Shown here: piece by piece, positions 17,622 through 25,164 of the stretch
Layout of the letters: every line of letters starts with the position of its first letter
Numbering within the stretch: the first letter of the stretch is position 1
Source: Haloplanus sp.
GTDB lineage: Archaea; Halobacteriota; Halobacteria; Halobacteriales; Haloferacaceae
Reading direction: 5' to 3'
DNA: 59,286 nt
Assembly (NCBI RefSeq): GCF_028275055.1
Contig: NZ_JAQCNJ010000097.1
Span: forward strand, 1-59,286
Notes under the pieces: model-generated
The model's database searches: none
What the model saw: only the letters and a program-made list of their open reading frames with translations
What the model was told of the DNA's origin: nothing
Program-made: the position numbers and the translations under genes

Positions 17622-17650
17622 ACACCCGCGTCACCCGGTGACACGGGTGT
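17622..17650. promoter_or_regulatory. 29-bp near-perfect palindrome, candidate HxlR operator
   Basis: The two arms (ACACCCG-n-GTCACC and GGTGAC-n-CGGGTGT) pair at 13 of 14 positions about a central base. It ends about 10 nt before the TATA-like box that would drive the DoxX transcript, so a bound dimer or pair of dimers could block or recruit the basal factors. It lies in the divergent gap with the HxlR regulator gene, the usual place for the operator of such a regulator. Confidence 0.65.
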
Positions 17651-17659
17651 CAGATAACG

Positions 17660-17667
17660 CATATATC
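17660..17667 (+). promoter_or_regulatory. TATA-like box for leader ORF and DoxX
   Basis: The sequence catatatc is centred about 28 nt before the ATG at 17691, consistent with a leaderless transcript beginning at the 22-aa ORF. It directly follows the palindrome. Confidence 0.55.
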
Positions 17668-17690
17668 GCCGCGGCCCGTAGGAACGGTCG

Positions 17691-17759
17691 ATGATCGACG
17701 ACAACGACAACGATAGCTCGCTTCGACCGACTGCACCGACGACAGGGGTGGTCGGATGA
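17691..17759 (+). CDS. 22-aa leader ORF coupled to DoxX
   Basis: The ORF MIDDNDNDSSLRPTAPTTGVV(G) is very acidic at its N-terminus, and its TGA overlaps the DoxX ATG as ATGA. Position behind a TATA-like box at leaderless spacing makes it the first start codon on the transcript. It may serve to couple translation to DoxX rather than act as a protein; an in-frame reading of both is impossible. Confidence 0.45.
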   Translation: MIDDNDNDSSLRPTAPTTGVVG

Positions 17760-18172
17760 TGTTCGACACCGCGGGCGGGGGTGTCGCCTTTCTGTTGGCT
17801 CGCGTGCTCTTCGGGGCAGTGTTCGCCTTCACCGGCTTGAACCACTTTATCGACGCCGAAGCGATGATCGGCTACGCACGGTCCAAAGGTATCCCCGCCG
17901 CGTCCCTTGGTGTTCCCATGTCCGGTGGCCTCCTGTTGTTCGGTGGGCTTGGCATCGCGCTCGGCGTCTACCCGACGGTCGCGGCCGGCGCACTCGTCGT
18001 CTTTCTGATCGTCGCCACGCCGACGATGCACGACTTCTGGAACGCGCCCGAGGAGCAGTATCAAAACGAGTTCAACAACTTTCTGAAAAATGTCGCGCTC
18101 CTCGGTAGTTCGCTCGCCTTTCTCGTTCTCGCAAGCGAGGTGTGGCCGCTGGCGGCGAACGTCGGTCTGTAG
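17756..18172 (+). CDS. DoxX family membrane protein
   Basis: A 138-aa protein with four predicted membrane helices. The N-terminal LLARVLFGAVFAFTGLNHFIDAE and the later PTMHDFWNAPEEQYQNEFNNFLKNVALLGSSLAF are typical DoxX features. DoxX proteins are linked to thiol or quinone redox chemistry and oxidative stress in bacteria, but the archaeal role is not known. Divergent from the HxlR gene and probably under its control. Confidence 0.85.
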   Translation: MMFDTAGGGVAFLLARVLFGAVFAFTGLNHFIDAEAMIGYARSKGIPAASLGVPMSGGLLLFGGLGIALGVYPTVAAGALVVFLIVATPTMHDFWNAPEEQYQNEFNNFLKNVALLGSSLAFLVLASEVWPLAANVGL

Positions 18173-18233
18173 GGGCCGACCGAGCCTGCGCGGAGCCGAA
18201 TTTTTAACCCAGATGTCCACGTACTGAGGGGGT

Positions 18234-19337
18234 ATGAAGCTCGGCTGGCCCTATCGCGTCGCGGCGGGTGTTCTCGTGGGCACGCTGGTCGCATCGCGGC
18301 CGGTGGTCGCACACGTCGACTACGTCACCGACGGTCCGGGCGACTCGGTAGCTGTCGTCAAGTTCCTGTTGTCGGTTCTCTCGGAGCCGGTGAACCTCAC
18401 GCTGCTCATCGCCGGCGGCGTCGGTGTGAGCGTCGCGACTGCCGGCTGGCTCCGCTACGGCGACCATCTCAAAGACGTGACGGTGATTCGGCGGACGCTC
18501 CAATCATACCGACCGTATCTCGGCTGGCTGTTGCGACTCGCAACCGGGCTTCCGCTCATGGGAGCGGGCTTCGGGGGCTACTTTTTCACCCCGAGCGTGC
18601 CGGTCGAGGCCCGCCTCGTCCAGGTCACGCTGGCTTTTCTCCTGTTGTTCGGGTTGGTGACGCGGCTCGCAGCGGCCGCGGGTCTCGTCATTTACGCCGT
18701 CGGGTTGGTGACGAATTTCCCGACGTTCCTGCTCGCCTCCGAATACATCGCCGGATTCCTCGGTATTCTCGTGGTTGGACCGGGGCAGCCAAGCGCCGAC
18801 CTCCTGTTCCGTCGGCTGACTCTCACCGATGGGACGGTTATGAGTCGGTTTCGGGATGCTCCGACCGTGCCGGACCTCCTCGCGAAGGCCGGGGTGGAAA
18901 AGGAGATCGCACCCCTGCTCATCCGTGTCTTTCTCGGGCTCAACTTCGCCTATCTCGGGGTGACCGAAAAGTGGCTCGCCCCCGGGCAGGCACTCCAGGT
19001 CGTCGAAAAGTACGATCTCACGGCCGTCTTCCCCATTGCCCCCGAGATGTGGGTGTTCGGGGCAGGTCTCGGCGAACTCGTCGTCGGACTGTTTATTCTG
19101 ACCGGCACGTTCACCCGGAGTGCCGCCGGAGCCGGGTTCGTCATTCTCACCACCACGCTCTTCGGGCTTCCGGATGACCCGGTGTTGGCACACGTCACCC
19201 TGTTCGGACTCACGTCGGCCCTGTTGATCACGGGAAGCGGCCCGTTCGCCATGGACCGGTCGGTGATCCCCGCGCTCCGTGCACGGTTCAGCGCCACAGG
19301 CCGTGTCGACGACGCCGCCGCCGCGCCAGGCGACTGA
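18234..19337 (+). CDS. DoxX/DoxD-like integral membrane protein
   Basis: A 367-aa protein with roughly nine membrane segments. It has two DoxX-like halves (GLPLMGAGFGGYFF... and IRVFLGLNFAYLGVTEKWLAPG). The N-terminus resembles a signal sequence or first helix (VAAGVLVGTLVASRPVVAHV). A tttttaac element about 29 nt before the ATG suggests its own leaderless transcript, 61 nt after the smaller DoxX gene. It may be a quinone-linked oxidoreductase subunit like DoxD, but the substrate is unknown. Confidence 0.75.
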   Translation: MKLGWPYRVAAGVLVGTLVASRPVVAHVDYVTDGPGDSVAVVKFLLSVLSEPVNLTLLIAGGVGVSVATAGWLRYGDHLKDVTVIRRTLQSYRPYLGWLLRLATGLPLMGAGFGGYFFTPSVPVEARLVQVTLAFLLLFGLVTRLAAAAGLVIYAVGLVTNFPTFLLASEYIAGFLGILVVGPGQPSADLLFRRLTLTDGTVMSRFRDAPTVPDLLAKAGVEKEIAPLLIRVFLGLNFAYLGVTEKWLAPGQALQVVEKYDLTAVFPIAPEMWVFGAGLGELVVGLFILTGTFTRSAAGAGFVILTTTLFGLPDDPVLAHVTLFGLTSALLITGSGPFAMDRSVIPALRARFSATGRVDDAAAAPGD

Positions 19338-19482
19338 GTCGTGACCGGTGTTGCGCCTTCGACGGGGGGCGAGTACGACAGGGGCGCACACTCACGACGC
19401 CGTGTGCGGGGTCGTGATGTGAACTTCTGCACGACCGTGGCGACAACGTTGAGCGGTGAAAAACGGTGTAACGGCCGGAACG

Positions 19483-20079
19483 TCAGGGTGCCTCGCCGGT
19501 TTCGATGGTGAAGTCGGCTTTCGGGTACGCCACACAGGTCAGCGTGTAGCCGTCGTTGAGTTCGCCGTCGTCAAGCATCTGTTGGTCGTCGTGGACGACG
19601 TACTCCTCGCTGTTGTCGCCGGCGGTGATCTGGCCGGCACAGGAGACACACTGGCCCTGCCGGCAGGCGTAGGGCAGGTCTAGACCGTCGTCCTCGCCGG
19701 CTTCGAGAACGGTCTCGTTTTCCGCCACCTCGATCGTGTCACCCTCCTTGGCGTACTCGATTTCGAAGGTCTCGGCCTCGTCGTCGGGCACGTCCCACGG
19801 GCCGGACTCCTCGACGGCCTCGGCCTCACCTTCGAGTTCAGCCCCCTCCTCGCCGGTGACGGCGCCGGCGGCGACGGCCCCACCGCCACCGCCGCCGATG
19901 GCGCGGTTCATCGGTTCGGGGAAGCCCGTTTCGGGAACAGACTCCGCCCGGCGTTCGAGCACCTCCCCCGAGATATCGGTGGTGGGGGTCCAGCCCGTGC
20001 CCCTCGAAAGATGGAGGGTAACGGCGGTGAGCGTCAGTATCGCACCGACACTCAACCCGATCAGATTTACCTCAACCAT
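19483..20079 (-). CDS. Membrane-anchored plant-type [2Fe-2S] ferredoxin
   Basis: A 198-aa protein. Residues 5-24 form one N-terminal membrane helix (NLIGLSVGAILTLTAVTLHL). A low-complexity acidic/Gly/Ala linker follows (about 50-100). The C-terminal ferredoxin domain has Cys139, Cys144, Cys147 and Cys182 (CRQGQCVSC...LTC). It probably passes electrons at the membrane. It is divergent from the PQQ-type sugar dehydrogenase, with 117 nt between starts. Confidence 0.88.
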   Translation of the reverse strand: MVEVNLIGLSVGAILTLTAVTLHLSRGTGWTPTTDISGEVLERRAESVPETGFPEPMNRAIGGGGGGAVAAGAVTGEEGAELEGEAEAVEESGPWDVPDDEAETFEIEYAKEGDTIEVAENETVLEAGEDDGLDLPYACRQGQCVSCAGQITAGDNSEEYVVHDDQQMLDDGELNDGYTLTCVAYPKADFTIETGEAP

Positions 20080-20196
20080 GCGCGCCGATACGGAGCCGGG
20101 GGTTAAGGGGATTGTGATCCACACGGCTGTGGCAGACGGTTCCGCGGAAACCCATGCTATCGATAGAATTTTGTATTTTTTAGGCGTGCCGAAAGT

Positions 20197-21546
20197 ATGC
20201 GCAGTGACGCGAACCGGACGGGCGAGTCGACCAGACGGTGGTATCTCCGTCGCCTCGGCGGGGCGCTCTCCGTGTCGGCGCTGGGGGGCTGTGCCGGGGA
20301 GAGCGTCGACCGGACCACGACGGCTGTCGGGGACGAACTGTACGACGCGTCGGTTGACCACGACGTGACGGCGTGGTCGGGGTACGATCCCACGTGGACA
20401 CCGCCGACCGCGCCGCCGCCGGCCGACTACGACGTGGAAGTACTCATCGAGAACCTAACCATCCCGTGGGACATAGACATTGCCCCCTCGGGCGATGTGT
20501 TTCTTTCAGAGCGCGTCGGTCGGATCAGCAGGTACGAAAACGGCGTGTTACACCCCGTGGTAGAACCGGACGATCTGATCCCGACGGGGGCGGTAGCGCC
20601 GGGGTCGGACGACAGCCGGTGGTGGCTCCGCGGGGGTGAGGGAGGGCTACTCGGCATTGCCGTCCACCCGACGTATCCGGACCCGCCGCTGGTCTACGCG
20701 TACTACACCGTCGAGACGGGGTCAGGGCGTCGGAACCGCGTGGTCGCGTTCGACGGTCTGAGCGGCGACGGCCCGTGGCCCATCGTCGACGACATCCCGG
20801 CTCACACCTTCCACAACGGCGGTCGGTTGGAGTTCGGACCGGCGAACTATCTCTGGGTAACGGTCGGCGACGCCGATCCGGGCATCGAGACCCCCGAGCG
20901 GACCCGCGATCCGGCGTCGCTCGCCGGAAGCATCCTGCGGGTGACACCGACGGGCACTCCGCCGGCCGACCGGGGATGGGCCGGCGACGCACGGGTCCAC
21001 ACACACGGCCACCGGAACCCACAGGGTCTCGCGTGGCTCCCCGACGGAACGGCGCTCGCGACCGAACACGGTCCCGGCGTGGGCGACGAGGTAAGCGTGC
21101 TCCGGCAGAACGGAACGTACGGCTGGCCCGAGGTCCGCGCCGGCGACAACTTCGGCTTCTACGCCGGCACCGACCACGTCCCGCCGGTTGCGACGGCACC
21201 CGACTGGGCTCCCTCCGGGGCGACCTTCTACACCGGCGACGACGTGCCCGGACTGCGACACCGCCTGCTCGTCGGCGGCCTCCGGAGCCAGCGGGTCGTC
21301 GCGCTCACGTTGTCCCCCGACCCGCTCGGAGACGGCTACGACGAGTCCCACGACGCCGCCCACCTCGACGACGCCTACCGGACGGCGTCGACGCCGCTGT
21401 TCGAGGGGAGGTTCGGCCGACTCCGCACGCTCGAACAGGGTCCGGACGGTGAACTGTACGCCCTCACGTCGAACCGCGACGGCCGGGCGGGAGGGGGGTT
21501 CCCGACGGCACGTGACGACCGCCTCCTCCGGATCCGCCACGCCTGA
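20197..21546 (+). CDS. PQQ-dependent sugar dehydrogenase, Tat lipoprotein
   Basis: A 449-aa secreted six-bladed beta-propeller of the soluble glucose/sorbosone dehydrogenase family. The N-terminal RRWYLRRLGGALSVSALGGC combines a twin-arginine motif with a lipobox-like Cys, so it is likely exported folded and lipid-anchored. IPWDIDIAPSGDVFLSERVGRI, GGEGGLLGIAVHP, HNGGRLEFGP and HTHGHRNPQGLAW are family motifs; the last two contain the catalytic His and PQQ contacts. No PQQ synthesis genes are in the window, so the cofactor source is unclear. Confidence 0.87.
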   Translation: MRSDANRTGESTRRWYLRRLGGALSVSALGGCAGESVDRTTTAVGDELYDASVDHDVTAWSGYDPTWTPPTAPPPADYDVEVLIENLTIPWDIDIAPSGDVFLSERVGRISRYENGVLHPVVEPDDLIPTGAVAPGSDDSRWWLRGGEGGLLGIAVHPTYPDPPLVYAYYTVETGSGRRNRVVAFDGLSGDGPWPIVDDIPAHTFHNGGRLEFGPANYLWVTVGDADPGIETPERTRDPASLAGSILRVTPTGTPPADRGWAGDARVHTHGHRNPQGLAWLPDGTALATEHGPGVGDEVSVLRQNGTYGWPEVRAGDNFGFYAGTDHVPPVATAPDWAPSGATFYTGDDVPGLRHRLLVGGLRSQRVVALTLSPDPLGDGYDESHDAAHLDDAYRTASTPLFEGRFGRLRTLEQGPDGELYALTSNRDGRAGGGFPTARDDRLLRIRHA

Positions 21547-21554
21547 GTCGTCCC

Positions 21555-22454
21555 CTACGCTCCATCACGCCGGGCGACCTCGTGTCGGCCGAAGCCGTAA
21601 CGCAGACGATTGGCGAGCCGGCGCGAGAACCGCTCCCGCCGCGAGGCGAACCGCTCGGCGAGCGCCTGGTGGATCAACGGCACCGGCACCTCGCGTTCGA
21701 GGGCCTCCTGGACCGTCCACGTTCCCGTCGACCCGCCGGCGACGTTGTCGGCCACATCGCCCAGGTCGGCGCCCTCCTCGCGGAACGCCTCCTCACAGAG
21801 TTCTAGTAGCCACGACCGGATCACGGCCCCGTTGTTCCACGTTCGCGCGACCGTTTCGAGGTCGAGGTCGTACCGGCCCTCGTGGAGCAGTTCGAACCCC
21901 TCACCGTAGGCCTGCATCAGAGCGTACTCGACGCCGTTGTGGACCATCTTCACGTAGTGGCCCGACCCCGCCGGCCCCATGCGGTCGTGGCCGTCGGGGC
22001 CGGTGGCGACGGCATCGAAGGCGGGCCGCATCGTCTCGTAGGCGGCCTCCGGCCCGCCGATCATGAGCGAGAAGCCAAGCTCCGCCCCGGCGGGACCCCC
22101 ACTCGTCCCGCAGTCGAGATACGCCGCGTCCGTCGAGTCGGCCCGCCGGACCGAGTCCTCGAAGTGGGAGTTGCCGCCGTCGACGATCACGTCCTCCTCG
22201 CCGAGGTGTGGGGCGAGGTCGTCGAGTGCGGCGTCGACCGCGTCGCCGGCGGGCACCATCAGCCAGATCCGTTTCGCCCCGCCGAGTCTGTCGGCGAGGT
22301 CGGACAGCGAGTCGGCCGGTCCCGCGCCCGCCTCGGCGACAGACGCCACCGCTGCCTCGTCGATGTCGAACGCTACCACGTCGTGACCGGCGTCGAGTAC
22401 GCGGTCGACGACGATGCGTCCCATCCGTCCGAGTCCGACGACTCCGAGTTGCAT
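21555..22454 (-). CDS. gndA: 6-phosphogluconate dehydrogenase, decarboxylating
   Basis: A 299-aa short-form enzyme converting 6-phosphogluconate to ribulose 5-phosphate and CO2 with NAD(P)+. The Rossmann motif is GLGRMG. DGGNSHFEDS, CGTSGGPAGAELGFSLMIGG and HYVKMVHNGVEYALMQ carry substrate and catalytic residues, including the Lys. It serves the haloarchaeal oxidative pentose phosphate pathway. Convergent with the sugar dehydrogenase. Confidence 0.95.
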   Translation of the reverse strand: MQLGVVGLGRMGRIVVDRVLDAGHDVVAFDIDEAAVASVAEAGAGPADSLSDLADRLGGAKRIWLMVPAGDAVDAALDDLAPHLGEEDVIVDGGNSHFEDSVRRADSTDAAYLDCGTSGGPAGAELGFSLMIGGPEAAYETMRPAFDAVATGPDGHDRMGPAGSGHYVKMVHNGVEYALMQAYGEGFELLHEGRYDLDLETVARTWNNGAVIRSWLLELCEEAFREEGADLGDVADNVAGGSTGTWTVQEALEREVPVPLIHQALAERFASRRERFSRRLANRLRYGFGRHEVARRDGA

Positions 22455-22542
22455 ACCGTGTGCTCCCGCGTGCCGGGAGGTAGTGGTTCCGGTTCGGCGC
22501 CCCGACCGCCGGGGTTTTGCGCCCCGGCGACCATCCCCCCGT

Positions 22543-23646
22543 ATGGACGACCGCGTCCGCGCCCACGCCGAGACGCTCGTCGACTGGAGCGCCCGGGTCG
22601 ACCCCGGAGACAACGTGGTGGTACGCGTCGCAGAGGGCGCACACGACCTCGCCGTCGCCGTCGCCGCCGTTCTCGGTGACCGGGAGGCGAACCTGCTCGC
22701 CACCTACGGCTCCGACGAGGTGTCGCGGGCGTACCTCCGCGCTCACGACGGCGAGTTCAGCCCGAACGACGCCGAACGGGCGTTGTACGAGGCCGCCGAC
22801 GTCTACCTCTCGCTGGGCGGGGGGCGCAACACCGCGGCGACGGCCGACGTGCCGGGTGACGTCCGAAACGCGTCCGACCGCGCCCGGTCCGACGCCCGGG
22901 AGGCACGCATGGCGACCGACTGGGTGTCGACGGTCCACCCCACGCGCTCGCTCGCACAGGCCGCGGGGATGTCATACGAGGCCTACCGCGACTTCGTGTA
23001 CGACGCCGTACTCCGGGATTGGGAGGAACTCGCGACGGAGATGGGCCAGCTGAAAGATATCCTTGACGCCGGAAGCGAGGTCCGGATCGTCGCCGAAGAA
23101 ACGGGGACGGATCTCACGCTCGATATCGACGGGCGAACGGCGGTCAACAGCGCCGCAAGCGTCGCTTACGACTCCCACAACCTCCCCAGCGGCGAGGTGT
23201 TCACCGCGCCGGGAACCGTCGAGGGTGAAATCGGCTTCGACGTGCCGATCACCGTCCGTGGCCGTCGGCTCCGGGATGCCCGCCTCGTGTTCGAAGACGG
23301 TGCGGTCGTCGACCACGCCGCTGCGGAGGGTGAGGCGGCGCTCGGGGAACTGCTCAACACCGACGACGGAGCGCAACACGCCGGGGAACTCGGCGTCGGT
23401 ATGAACCGCGGCATCACCCGACCGACCGACACCGTTCTCTTCGACGAGAAGATGGCGGGGACCGTCCACCTCGCGCTCGGCCGCGCCTACGACGCCTGCC
23501 TGCCCGACGGGGAAACCGGAAACGACAGCGCGATCCACGTCGACCTCATCGCCCGGACGGGCGAGGGATCACGGCTGACCGTCGACGACGAGACGATCCA
23601 GCGGGATGGCGTCTTTCGGTGGGAAAACGGGTTCGAACGGCCGTGA
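22543..23646 (+). CDS. M29-type (thermophilic) aminopeptidase
   Basis: A 367-aa metallo-aminopeptidase. N-terminal AHAETLVDWSARVDPGDNVVVR and C-terminal ELGVGMNRGITRPTDTVLFDEKMAGTVHLALG and SAIHVDLI contain the conserved Glu, His and Asp metal ligands of the M29 family. It probably trims peptides in the cytoplasm. Start ATG at 22543 is 88 nt from divergent gndA. Confidence 0.92.
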   Translation: MDDRVRAHAETLVDWSARVDPGDNVVVRVAEGAHDLAVAVAAVLGDREANLLATYGSDEVSRAYLRAHDGEFSPNDAERALYEAADVYLSLGGGRNTAATADVPGDVRNASDRARSDAREARMATDWVSTVHPTRSLAQAAGMSYEAYRDFVYDAVLRDWEELATEMGQLKDILDAGSEVRIVAEETGTDLTLDIDGRTAVNSAASVAYDSHNLPSGEVFTAPGTVEGEIGFDVPITVRGRRLRDARLVFEDGAVVDHAAAEGEAALGELLNTDDGAQHAGELGVGMNRGITRPTDTVLFDEKMAGTVHLALGRAYDACLPDGETGNDSAIHVDLIARTGEGSRLTVDDETIQRDGVFRWENGFERP

Positions 23647-23958
23647 CGACCGGTATCGCCCATGTGGATTCGCGGGCGTCAACCCAGAGAACATGGTCGC
23701 GGCGGTCCGTGCGACCGCCGCCCGCGCCGACCGCGTCGAGGCCGGCACCGTCGCCTGCGTCGACGGCACGCCGGTCGGTACGGCGCCGGGGCGATCCATA
23801 CGTCGCTGTCGGCCGTCCGAAACGCGGATGTCGACACCGTCGACCGCACGGTCAACGTTTTGACGGGGCGGACGTGGCAGGCGGCGGTCGACGCGGTAGC
23901 GGCGGGCGCAGACAGGGTGGTCGCGGATCATCCGGGGCTGTCGGCGTGGGTGTCATGA
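23643..23958 (+). pseudogene. Unrecognised gene broken by two frame changes
   Basis: Three consecutive pieces in different frames all have haloarchaeal coding character: VTTGIAHVD from 23643, then GFAGVNPENMVAAVRATAA...GTVACVDGTPVGTA (about 23673-23790), then GAIHTSLSAVRNADVD...DHPGLSAWVS ending with TGA at 23956-23958. Joined, they would make one protein of about 104 aa. The first GTG overlaps the aminopeptidase stop, as a coupled downstream gene would. I do not recognise the family. Either the gene is decayed or the sequence carries indel errors. Confidence 0.45.
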
Positions 23959-24003
23959 ACGAGACAAACCGGGAGACGCGGCGTGGTGGCCGGAAAGGAA
24001 AGT

Positions 24004-24428
24004 GGCTGAGAGGAGTAAGCCCCCTTCTGTTCGACCCGGCATTCGGCTGAGCGTCCGCCTCCGCGTCCGGACTACCTTGACGAGGCGGACTTGCACCGGT
24101 GGGGATTCGCCGTTCCATCCGTTCTCGGCCGTCATAGGACCCGGCTGGTCCCGTGAACGGGTCGCCGGGTCTCGGGAGACGCGTAGTGTCTCCCCGCTCG
24201 CGGCGTCTACCGCTCGCGTGTTCCGTGACCGTCGGTTACGCTTCCCTCGGTGGGTTAACTCCCGTCGCTTTCGCTCGGGTTCGCACACCTCATCGGTCGG
24301 GCCGAGTGGTCTCGTTTCTGTTCCAGAGCCAGCCGTCTCCGACTCCGGGCTTGCGCCCGGTCACCCGTCCGGACGGTGGGGGGACTTTCCTCGTGCCTGA
24401 CGGCACGGGGGCCGGGCTCTCTCTGCCG
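24004..24428 (-). ncRNA. rnpB: RNase P RNA (archaeal type A)
   Basis: Catalytic RNA that matures the 5' ends of tRNAs. Reading the minus strand, GAGGAAAGTCCCCCC (24393-24379) is conserved region I, and ACAGAAGGGGGCTTACTCC (near 24035-24013) is conserved region V. The arms GGCAGAGAG (24427-24419) and CTCTCAGCC (24012-24004) pair as helix P1 and set the ends. GCGAATCCCC...GGTGCAAG near the middle matches the conserved core. Length about 425 nt is in the normal archaeal range. It lies in a stretch without protein genes. Confidence 0.92.
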
Positions 24429-24450
24429 ATGCAAGCTACGCCTGACCGTC

Positions 24451-24459
24451 GAATAAGCC
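24451..24459 (-). promoter_or_regulatory. TATA-like box for RNase P RNA
   Basis: On the minus strand ggcttattc lies about 26 nt before the predicted 5' end of the RNA at 24428, the correct spacing for an archaeal TATA element. Confidence 0.5.
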
Positions 24460-24561
24460 GTTCGGTCGACAAAGCGAACCGTGGATAGGTTGTGGATAAT
24501 ACATCACGGTTCTTTGCTCGGAAAGGAAGGGTTCAAGTCAGTCCGGAGCGTCGTACGCTGT

Positions 24562-25164
24562 ATGTCCGAGGCGCAGACGGTACACCTTTCTTACGACGAT
24601 GGAGCCCGGGCGGTCGAACTGGCTCGTGAAGCGGTGGAGGCGTACGTACTCCAGGGCCAGCGAGAACAGCCGGGAAGCATGCGCGATGCGTTTTATACGC
24701 GAACTGGGGCGTTCGTCCGGATCACCTCGACCCGAGGGCGGGGGCGACTCCGCGGCTGTGCCGGGGCCTACCGTAGCACCGACCAGCTCGGACACGCCAT
24801 CGTCGACGCCGCCATCACGGCGGCCTCCGATGACTCCTGTGGTTCCGAGGTCGAACCGCCGGAGCTAGAGAGCCTCAACATCTCTATCTGCGTCGTCGGA
24901 AACCACGTTCTCACAAACGATCCGGCGTCGGACCTCGAACTCGGCACCCACGGCATCGCCGTCGATGCCGACGGCCAACACGCGTGGATGTATCCCACAC
25001 TCCCGGTCGAAAACGACTGGAACGAGGAGCAGTTTCTCACACACGCCTGCCGGAAGGCCGGGCTTACCCCCCTCGCCTGGCAGGATGACGACACCATGAT
25101 CACCCTGTTCGACGGACAGGTGTTCCGCGAACGCCCCGGCGGCGGTAGCGTCGAACAGCTTTAG
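24562..25164 (+). CDS. AMMECR1 domain protein
   Basis: A 200-aa protein of the universally conserved AMMECR1 family, whose biochemical role is unknown. GAFVRITSTRGRGRLRGCAGAY matches the signature LRGCIG-type motif, and LNISICVV and ELGTHGIAVDADG follow the family pattern. Its 3' end overlaps the convergent nicotinate phosphoribosyltransferase by 4 nt. Start ATG at 24562. Confidence 0.92.
   Translation: MSEAQTVHLSYDDGARAVELAREAVEAYVLQGQREQPGSMRDAFYTRTGAFVRITSTRGRGRLRGCAGAYRSTDQLGHAIVDAAITAASDDSCGSEVEPPELESLNISICVVGNHVLTNDPASDLELGTHGIAVDADGQHAWMYPTLPVENDWNEEQFLTHACRKAGLTPLAWQDDDTMITLFDGQVFRERPGGGSVEQL

Noticed and set aside
17756-19337. DoxX genes as one fused or frame-shifted gene
   Set aside because: Each has its own start, TATA-like spacing and full set of helices; they are separate genes.
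24002-24400. Several Arg/Ser-rich ORFs on both strands
   Set aside because: They overlap the RNase P RNA and have no coding character.
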